From the NCBI RefSeq assembly GCF_014861485.1, contig NZ_JACZHT010000002.1, positions 62,001-126,000 on the forward strand: a stretch of DNA of 64,000 nucleotides. The letters are read 5' to 3'. Below the pieces are notes generated by a model. It did no database searches. It had not been told where the DNA came from and was given only the letters and a program-made list of their open reading frames with translations. A program made the translations under genes and the position numbers. Below, one piece after another: positions 57,133 to 64,000 of this stretch. Each line of letters begins with the position of its first letter. Position 1 is the first letter of the stretch. The DNA comes from Phaeovibrio sulfidiphilus. Lineage in GTDB: Bacteria > Pseudomonadota > Alphaproteobacteria > Rhodospirillales > Rhodospirillaceae.

Positions 57133-59751
57133 ATGACTGATGATCCCCAGGCCGTTCCCGCCCGGGACAAAGTGCCCTCAACCTTTACACCTGCACCCCG
57201 GTCGCATCGTATGTTCAAGCTTTTTCTGTCTCTCGCCCTTTTCTTCACGGTAAGCGGAGCGGGTGCCGGTGCGGTCGTCTATGACCGCTACAGCGCCGAC
57301 CTGCCGGATTACCAGGCCCTGGAAAAGTACGAGCCCGATATCACGACCCGAGTTCTGGCCAGCGACGGCCGCCTCATGGCGGAGTACGCAACGGAAAAGC
57401 GCATCTACGTCCCCATCGACGCCATGCCTGACCGGATCCGCAAGGCGTTCATCGCCGCCGAGGACAAGAACTTCTACACCCACTCGGGGGTGGATTTCGT
57501 GGCCATGGTCCGGGCCATGGGGCAGAACGTGGAATCCCTGGGAAGCGGGCGCCGCCCCAAGGGGGCCTCGACCATCACCCAGCAGGTGGCCAAGAACTTC
57601 CTCCTGACCCCGGCGCCGACCCTGGACCGGAAGATCAAGGAGGCCATCCTTGCCTTCCGCATCGAGCAGGCGTTTTCCAAGGACTACATTCTCGAGCTGT
57701 ATCTGAACGAGATCTTCCTGGGCATGCGCTCGTACGGTGTCGCGGCCGCGGCCCTGAACTACTTCAACAAGAGCCTGGACGAGCTGACCCTGGGCGAGAC
57801 CGCCTTCCTCGCCGCCCTGCCCAAGGGTCCGAACAACTATCACCCCGAGCGTCATCCCGAGGCCGCAAAGGCCCGGCGTGACTGGGTGCTCCAGCGCATG
57901 CAGGAGGACGGCTACATCACCGCCGCCGAGGCGGACGCCGCCCGGGCCGAGCCCATCGTGCTGCGATCCCGCGACGAGACCCAAAGTGCGCGCAACGCCG
58001 GCTTCTTCTCCGAGGAGGTCCGCCGGATTGTCCAGGCCCGCTTCGGGGATGATGCCCTCTACAAGGGCGGGCTCTATGTGCGCACCACCATGGACCCCGC
58101 GCTTCAGGAAATGGCCACCCGGGCCCTTCAGAACGGCCTGATGGAGTACGACCGCCGCCATGGCTGGCGCGGTCCGGTGGCCCGCCTGCCCGGCGTGGAC
58201 GACCAGTGGGCCGAGAACCTGAAGGCCGTGTCCCGGCCTCAGGGGATGCCGTCCCGCTGGCGCATGGCTGTGGTCCTGCGGGTGGATCCCACCGAGGTCA
58301 AGCTGGGCTTCGAGGACGGGTACGGGGGCCAGATCCCCATGTCCGAGATGACCTGGGCCCGCCCCGTGAATGAGCGCGGCCAGATGGGGGCCACGCCGAA
58401 GAAGCCGTCCGACATTCTGGCGCCCGGGGACATCATCCTTGTGGAGCCCAGGGAGAAGGACGCCCGGGGCAAGGCCCTGCCGGCGGGAACGTTCTCCTTG
58501 CGCCAGATCCCGGCGGTGGAGGGCGCTCTGGTCGCCATGGACCCGCACACGGGCCGCGTCCTGGCCATGGTGGGCGGTTTCTCCCCCGAGCGCAGCGAGT
58601 TCAACCGGGTGACCCAGGCGCTGCGCCAGCCCGGCTCGGTCTTCAAGCCGTTCGTGTATCTGGCGGCTCTGGACCACGGCTACACGCCCGCGACCCTGAT
58701 CCTGGACGAGCCCTTCGTCTACAAGGTGCCCGGCGCCCCGGCCTGGAGCCCGCGCAACTACGGGGGCCAGTTCTTTGGCCCGACCACGCTGCGTATCGGC
58801 GTGGAGAAGTCCCGGAACCTGATGACCGTGCGCCTGGCCAATGCGGTCGGCATGGACACTGTGGCCGAGTACGCCGAGCGCTTCGGCGTTGTGGAGAAGA
58901 TGCCCCGGCTTCTGTCCGCGGCGCTGGGCGCCGTCGAGACCCGGGTCATCGACATCACCACCGCCTACGCCATGCTGGTGAACGGCGGGCGTCGGATCCA
59001 CCCTGTGTACATCGACCGGATCCAGGACCGTCATGGCGTGACCGTGTTCCGCTCGGACACCCGCCCCTGTGACGAGTGCCAGGGAACGGACACCGCCCAC
59101 ATCCCCTCCATCGAGGACAATCGGGAGATCATGACCGATCCCCTGTCCGCCTATCAGATGGTTTCCATCCTGCAAGGCGTGGTCCAGCGCGGAACCGGCG
59201 CCCGGGTGGCCGCCGTGGGCAAGACCGTGGCCGGCAAAACCGGAACCTCCAACGATTCCCGGGACACCTGGTTCGTGGGCTTCTCCCCGGATCTGGCGGT
59301 GGGCGTGTTTGTCGGCTTTGACACACCGCGCTCCCTGGGCAGCCGGGAGGCCGGCTCCACGGTGGCGGCGCCGATCTTCACCGCGTTCATGAAAGAGGCT
59401 CTGGCCGGAAAGCCGGACATCCCCTTCCGTGTTCCGCCGGGGATCAATTTCGTGCGCATTGACCGCCTGCTGGGCTACCGCGCCGGTCCCGATGACCCCA
59501 ACGCGTTCCTCGAGGCGTTCAAGCCGGGCACCGAGCCCTCCATGGCCCAGATGATGACCCCGCTTGACGGATCCATGGGCGCCGACGGATACGACGATCC
59601 CAATCTCTGGAGTGATGACGGCTACTACATCGGCCGCGGCCAGGGGGATCCGTCCCAGCCCCAGGGCCCGGGTGTCCCGGGCGCTCCGGGCGGAATGCCG
59701 GGCTACGGGGAGCCTCCGTCCACGGCTCCTGTGGCGGGGGACGTGTACTAG
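57133..59751 (+). CDS. mrcA: Penicillin-binding protein 1A
   Basis: An 872-residue bifunctional murein synthase. One membrane helix (about 30-50) anchors it. The GT51 transglycosylase has AAEDKNFYTHSGVD near 105-118 (catalytic Glu), KGASTITQQVAKNFLL and a second LNEIFLGMRSYGVAAAA motif. An OB-like insert precedes the transpeptidase, with PGSVFKPF near 500 (active Ser-x-x-Lys), SRN near 558 and KTGTS near 701. The C-terminal ~60 residues are Gly/Pro/Asp-rich and likely disordered. ATG at 57133; the upstream region has GCCGAC/GTCGGC arms but no clear promoter. A T7 terminator follows. Confidence 0.95.
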   Translation: MTDDPQAVPARDKVPSTFTPAPRSHRMFKLFLSLALFFTVSGAGAGAVVYDRYSADLPDYQALEKYEPDITTRVLASDGRLMAEYATEKRIYVPIDAMPDRIRKAFIAAEDKNFYTHSGVDFVAMVRAMGQNVESLGSGRRPKGASTITQQVAKNFLLTPAPTLDRKIKEAILAFRIEQAFSKDYILELYLNEIFLGMRSYGVAAAALNYFNKSLDELTLGETAFLAALPKGPNNYHPERHPEAAKARRDWVLQRMQEDGYITAAEADAARAEPIVLRSRDETQSARNAGFFSEEVRRIVQARFGDDALYKGGLYVRTTMDPALQEMATRALQNGLMEYDRRHGWRGPVARLPGVDDQWAENLKAVSRPQGMPSRWRMAVVLRVDPTEVKLGFEDGYGGQIPMSEMTWARPVNERGQMGATPKKPSDILAPGDIILVEPREKDARGKALPAGTFSLRQIPAVEGALVAMDPHTGRVLAMVGGFSPERSEFNRVTQALRQPGSVFKPFVYLAALDHGYTPATLILDEPFVYKVPGAPAWSPRNYGGQFFGPTTLRIGVEKSRNLMTVRLANAVGMDTVAEYAERFGVVEKMPRLLSAALGAVETRVIDITTAYAMLVNGGRRIHPVYIDRIQDRHGVTVFRSDTRPCDECQGTDTAHIPSIEDNREIMTDPLSAYQMVSILQGVVQRGTGARVAAVGKTVAGKTGTSNDSRDTWFVGFSPDLAVGVFVGFDTPRSLGSREAGSTVAAPIFTAFMKEALAGKPDIPFRVPPGINFVRIDRLLGYRAGPDDPNAFLEAFKPGTEPSMAQMMTPLDGSMGADGYDDPNLWSDDGYYIGRGQGDPSQPQGPGVPGAPGGMPGYGEPPSTAPVAGDVY

Positions 59752-59813
59752 ACCCGCGTGCGTGTGCGCTCTGGGGCTTCTGCGCCCCGGCGCATCCGTC
59801 CTGAAACGTGCTG

Positions 59814-59844
59814 GACCGGTCCCCTCGGGGGCCGGTCTTTTTTT
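59814..59844 (+). terminator. Intrinsic terminator of the PBP1A gene
   Basis: GACCGG, a bulged T and CCCC (59814-59824) pair with GGGG and CCGGTC (59828-59837), followed by seven T (59838-59844). It lies 63 bases after the stop. Confidence 0.9.
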
Positions 59845-60143
59845 GTGGCCGGGAGGCAGGGGGCGGTCGTGTCCGGTGCGGGCGCCGTCGATCCCGACGG
59901 TTTCAAGGTCGTCAATGTCCCCTGGGCATGTCGTGGACGAGGTTCCCCGGGCCCCGAGGCCACGCCGTTCGGGAACGCATTCCTTTCGGGGTGCGGGTTG
60001 CGTCCCGTCGGTCCGCCTTGTCGGTCCGCCTTGTCGGGCTCTCGCTTCCGGTCCCGGCAGGTCCGGGCGTTGCCACCTCGTGCGCATGTCCCGGGAGCCC
60101 ATCCGCATGCCCCGCCAGGGGGCGGTACATTCCGGGCCAGGCG
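59845..60143. other. Convergent intergenic region with a 13-bp tandem repeat
   Basis: No gene is supported between the PBP1A terminator and the tonB stop. A 6-4-6 palindrome (CCGTCG/CGACGG) is at 59885-59900. A 13-base unit CGGTCCGCCTTGT is perfectly repeated at 60009-60021 and 60022-60034. No T-tailed terminator for the minus-strand tonB unit is evident. Confidence 0.6.
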
Positions 60144-61034
60144 CTAGTACAGGCGGAAGCGGACGGGCACCTCGATCTCGAAGCTGTCCCCGGGGGTGTC
60201 GTCCGGAGGCAGCGGGAGCGGCTGGGCCCGGCGCATCAGGTCATGGACCTCCCGGTCCAGGAGCATGTAGCCGGTGGAGCGCAGAAGCTGCACGCTCCGG
60301 ACCCGGCCCTGGCGGTCCACCACAAAGCGCACGATGCCCTCGCCCTGCTCACGCCGGGCCACCGCCACCGGCGGGTATTTCTTGTGCTGGTCCAGGTGCA
60401 TCATCACCCGGCTGCGCCAGCTTTCCCTGGTCGAGCGGGTGCGCCCCGGCAGGGCTCCCGGCGGAGGCAGGTTCGCCGCCGAGCGCGGCTGGGCCCGGGA
60501 CGGGGGCGGGGCCTCCGGCTGGTGCGGTTTGGCCGGGCGCCGGGGCTTCGGTGTCTCGGCCTTCTTCTCGGTATCCGGCTTTTCGGTCTTCTCCGGCTTC
60601 TGGACAAGCGGGTCCGGGGCCGTGTCCTCCTCGGGCAGGGGGAGGTCGTCCGGCGGCGGGGCGTCGTCGGGCTCATCCTCCGGTGTGTCGGGCTCCGTCT
60701 CGGGCGCGGGCGGCGTCGGAGGCGGCGGCACCGGCCGGTCCTCGGGCACGGGTTCGGACGCCTGGGCCATCTCCCGGGGCTGGGTGTCGGAGGGCGGGGT
60801 CAGGGCGGGAATGCTGTCCACCGGCTCGAGGTCGATCTCGATGGGGGGCGGCTCCAGGACCATGGGCATGGAGACGGCGTTTTTTCCCGGGCTCCCGAAC
60901 AGCAGCAGGAACAAAAGCACGTGCAGGGCGCAGATGAACAGCACGGCCGCAAGCACCAGGGGAAGAGACCACCAGCGCCAGGCAAAGGGATTCTCCCGGG
61001 AGAACCGGGGGCGGGGCCCCCCTTCTGCGGTCAT
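60144..61034 (-). CDS. tonB: TonB-family energy transducer, 296 aa
   Basis: A cytoplasmic basic N-terminus leads into one membrane helix (about 22-46) containing the functionally important His in FICALHVLLF. A ~150-residue periplasmic Pro/Glu/Asp/Lys-rich spacer follows. The C-terminal TonB domain has HKKYPPVAVARREQGEGIVRFVVDRQGRVRSVQLLRSTG and a YMLLDREV helix, ending VPVRFRLY. It carries proton-motive energy from ExbBD to outer-membrane receptors. The start overlaps the exbD stop by four bases. No TonB-dependent receptor is in the window, so the cargo is unknown. Confidence 0.93.
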   Translation of the reverse strand: MTAEGGPRPRFSRENPFAWRWWSLPLVLAAVLFICALHVLLFLLLFGSPGKNAVSMPMVLEPPPIEIDLEPVDSIPALTPPSDTQPREMAQASEPVPEDRPVPPPPTPPAPETEPDTPEDEPDDAPPPDDLPLPEEDTAPDPLVQKPEKTEKPDTEKKAETPKPRRPAKPHQPEAPPPSRAQPRSAANLPPPGALPGRTRSTRESWRSRVMMHLDQHKKYPPVAVARREQGEGIVRFVVDRQGRVRSVQLLRSTGYMLLDREVHDLMRRAQPLPLPPDDTPGDSFEIEVPVRFRLY

Positions 61035-61483
61035 GGGCCGGGGGCTCCGCCGCGCTGTCCGCCCGCTCCCTCCTGGCCCACAAGGGCGACCTTGAGAAAG
61101 CCCGACGACCGCAGCACGTTCATCACATCCATCAGGGCGCCGTACTCCAGGGCCCGGTCCGCGCGGACATGCAGGCGCCGGGTTCTGTCGCCCCCCGTTT
61201 CCTCAAGGACGCGGTCCGTCAGATCGGACAGGGTGACGTCCGTCTCCCCCAGGGCCAGGCTGCCGTCCTTGCGGATGGAGATCACGATGGGCTTGTCATC
61301 CACCGGTTTTGCGGCGCTGGCGCTGGACGAGGGCAGGTCCACCTTGATGTCCACCGTGGACAGGGGTGCGGCGATCATGAAAATGATCAGGAGAACCAGC
61401 ATCACGTCGATAAACGGGGTGACGTTGATCTCGTGCATTTCGGCATTGCCGCCCTGCCCGGAGTCCCGGAAGCCGAAGGCCAT
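61031..61483 (-). CDS. exbD: ExbD/TolR-family proton-channel subunit
   Basis: A 150-residue protein with one N-terminal membrane helix in the canonical EINVTPFIDVMLVLLIIFMIAAPLST, where the Asp is the proton-conducting residue, followed by a small periplasmic domain (VDIKVDLPSSSA, RVLEETGGDRTRRLHVRADRALEYGALMDVM). TolR and ExbD cannot be separated on sequence alone; the adjacent tonB favours ExbD. It starts three bases after the exbB stop and overlaps tonB by four bases. Confidence 0.92.
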   Translation of the reverse strand: MAFGFRDSGQGGNAEMHEINVTPFIDVMLVLLIIFMIAAPLSTVDIKVDLPSSSASAAKPVDDKPIVISIRKDGSLALGETDVTLSDLTDRVLEETGGDRTRRLHVRADRALEYGALMDVMNVLRSSGFLKVALVGQEGAGGQRGGAPGP

Positions 61484-61486
61484 GGC

Positions 61487-62392
<906 letters not shown>

Positions 62393-62408
62393 GGGAGGCT
62401 CGATCGGG

Positions 62409-62882
62409 TCAGGGGTCGGTGGAGGACGAGGATGAGGATGAAGGCGGGGATGAAGACGGGTCTTTCCGCTGCCGCCGACGATAGCGCTCCTGAGCAAGTT
62501 CGTCGAGAAAGAGCTGTTCCTTCCGGTCCCGTTCCTCCCGCGCCTGGCGGTCCCGGTTCTCCTGGGTCAGGACAACCGTCTTCAGCTCCTTGTAGGCGTT
62601 GGCCAGAACCTCCCGGGCCACCTCAATGGCCTGTGCGATGGCCATCAGCTTCTGGGTCAGTTGGTCCTTCTGGTCGTTGTAGCGGGTCAGGTAGGCGCCC
62701 ATGGTCTGCCCGAATTCCGGGTGCTCCCGGGCGAAGGTCTCCTCCCGGCGGTAGTCCTCCTCGAGGGCGGCCCGGGCCTCCAGCAGGGCTTCCTCCACCC
62801 GCAGCAGCTCACCGAGCTTGCGGCGGCACTCGTCGACCTCGTAGTCCCGCAGGCGGATCAGGCTGTGAAGATCCTTGCCCAC
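62409..62882 (-). CDS. fliJ: FliJ-like flagellar export chaperone, 157 aa
   Basis: A small, highly charged coiled-coil protein (LHSLIRLRDYEVDECRRKLGELLRVEEALLEARAALEE) with the length and heptad pattern of FliJ, encoded directly after fliI, as usual. FliJ binds the FliI ring and FlhA and activates the type III export gate. The C-terminus is an odd Ser/Pro run (DPSSSPPSSSSSSSTDP). Identification rests on composition plus position. The gap to fliI is 83 bases. Confidence 0.82.
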   Translation of the reverse strand: MGKDLHSLIRLRDYEVDECRRKLGELLRVEEALLEARAALEEDYRREETFAREHPEFGQTMGAYLTRYNDQKDQLTQKLMAIAQAIEVAREVLANAYKELKTVVLTQENRDRQAREERDRKEQLFLDELAQERYRRRQRKDPSSSPPSSSSSSSTDP

Positions 62883-62965
62883 GGCTCAGGCTCCGCTGCA
62901 GGGGAGGGCCGGTCCCCGGGCTCGGGCACGGGTTCGGGCACGGGCGGGGGTGCGGCGTTCGGCCA

Positions 62966-64000
62966 TCAGGACGGCTCCCCGCCGAGGGTGAAGGACTGGC
63001 CGAAGGGGTTTGCGCCCGGGTTCGCCTCCGCCCCGGGGTGGGCGCTGCCCGCGTCCGGGCCGTGAGGGTACCCGTCGGGGCCGAGGGGCTGCCCGTCCGG
63101 GCCCGGGGGGTGCCCCTGGGGATGGGCGGGAGCGAGGGCGGCCGCCAGCATGCGGTAGCCGGTTTCCAGGTCCGTTCCCTCGGTTTTCTTCTGGGAGAGG
63201 AAGGCCTCGAGGGCCGGGTGGTGGGCGATGGCCGTATCCACAAGGGGATCCGAGCCCTTGCGGTAGGCCCCAAGCCGGATCAGCTCGGCCATGTCCTCGT
63301 AGGTGGAGATCAGGCGACGGGCCTCCTGGACGAGGGCGTTTTGCTCCGGGGTGTTGCACCCGGGCATGGTCCGCGAGACCGAGCGCAGGACGTTCACCGC
63401 CGGGTAGCGGCCTCGCTCGGCAATGGTGCGGTCCAGAACAATGTGGCCGTCGAGAATGCCCCGCACCGCGTCGGAGATGGGCTCGTTGTGGTCGTCGCCC
63501 TCCACAAGGACGGTGAACAGCCCGGTGATGGTGCCCGAGCCCTCGCGGCCGGGCCCGGCGCGCTCCAGCAGGCGGGGGAGCTCGGCAAACACCGAGGGGG
63601 TGTAGCCCTTGGAGGCCGGGGGCTCCCCGGCGGACAGGCTGATTTCCCGCTGGGCCATGGCGAAGCGGGTCACCGAGTCCATCAGGCACAGCACGTCCAG
63701 GCCCTGGTCGCGGAAGTACTCGGCCACGGCCAGGGTGGTGTAGGCGCACTGGCGGCGCATCAGGGGGCTCTCGTCCGAGGTGGAGACCACCGTCACCGAG
63801 CGGGCCAGGCCCTCGGCGCCCAGGTCGTCCTCGATGAACTCCCGTGCCTCGCGCCCGCGCTCCCCCACCAGGCCCATGACAATCACGTCCGCGTCCGTGT
63901 TGCGGATGAACATGGAGATCAGCGAGCTCTTCCCGATGCCCGAGCCCGCGAAAATGCCCATGCGCTGCCCCTTGCAGCATGTGGCAAAGGTGTTGATGGC
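62966..64000 (-). CDS. fliI: Flagellar export ATPase FliI (3' part only)
   Basis: The gene runs off the window, so the N-terminal ~100 residues are not seen. The visible 344 residues contain the nucleotide-binding core: [17 protein letters not shown] (Walker A), [59 protein letters not shown] (Walker B and family signature) and RTMPGCN. FliI energises flagellar type III export with FliH and FliJ. The last ~50 residues are an unusual Gly/Pro/Asp/His-rich tail with repeated GPDG words, absent from standard FliI. Confidence 0.95.
   Translation of the reverse strand, partial: AINTFATCCKGQRMGIFAGSGIGKSSLISMFIRNTDADVIVMGLVGERGREAREFIEDDLGAEGLARSVTVVSTSDESPLMRRQCAYTTLAVAEYFRDQGLDVLCLMDSVTRFAMAQREISLSAGEPPASKGYTPSVFAELPRLLERAGPGREGSGTITGLFTVLVEGDDHNEPISDAVRGILDGHIVLDRTIAERGRYPAVNVLRSVSRTMPGCNTPEQNALVQEARRLISTYEDMAELIRLGAYRKGSDPLVDTAIAHHPALEAFLSQKKTEGTDLETGYRMLAAALAPAHPQGHPPGPDGQPLGPDGYPHGPDAGSAHPGAEANPGANPFGQSFTLGGEPS

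Overview
This is a 64 kb stretch of a high-GC (roughly two-thirds G+C by eye) Gram-negative chromosome. It is almost certainly from an alphaproteobacterium of the Rhodospirillales type. The evidence is a glyQ-glyS-ppdK block, tsaD divergent from hemC-hemD-mitofilin-hemY, amiC followed by the PBP1A gene, alphaproteobacterial LptF, TonB and chemoreceptor proteins, and a flagellar FliI-FliJ pair. Order and genus are inference; no rRNA or marker gene settles it. Nothing looks like phage, plasmid, IS element or CRISPR. The region is mostly housekeeping with a few unusual fusions and unusually repeat-rich intergenic DNA.

Layout. 1-6.9 kb (minus strand): G-quadruplex-rich DNA, a small lipoprotein, a translationally coupled telA / xpaC-like / xpaC-like trio, a secreted TM1410/GH114-like barrel protein, a YhhQ transporter and another lipoprotein. 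7.5-13.2 kb (minus): a tight four-gene unit of ABC-2 permease, phosphotransferase-kinase fusion, family 9 glycosyltransferase and RNase R. 13.5-24.7 kb: a lytic transglycosylase with a long disordered tail, a TrmN6-like methyltransferase (minus), then polyprenyl diphosphate synthase, a small zinc-knuckle membrane protein, glyQ, glyS, ppdK, an intrinsic terminator and lptF. 24.7-30.4 kb: two convergent MsbA-type exporters separated by a perfect 82-bp tandem duplication, then an AmpG-like permease. 30.4-34.4 kb: pyrophosphatase, an unknown 147-residue protein (minus) and a dCache chemoreceptor. 34.8-45.7 kb: ppk1-ppx followed by glgX-malQ-mscS, a storage-polymer and osmotic cluster. 46.3-53.7 kb: a membrane-anchored hydrolase, tsaD (minus), hemC, a single gene fusing uroporphyrinogen-III synthase to mitofilin/Mic60, and hemY. 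53.9-59.8 kb: Tat-exported amidase, a GAF-PAS-GGDEF protein and PBP1A. 60.1-64 kb (minus): tonB, exbD, exbB, fliJ and fliI (cut by the window end), packed as if co-transcribed.

Functional themes are envelope building (LPS transport and flipping, murein synthesis and recycling, Ton energy transduction), polyphosphate and glycogen turnover, and tetrapyrrole synthesis linked to membrane architecture. The most interesting items are the HemD-Mic60 fusion, the diguanylate cyclase lying between two murein genes, the fli-exb-tonB string, and the dense set of short tandem repeats and hairpins confined to intergenic DNA.
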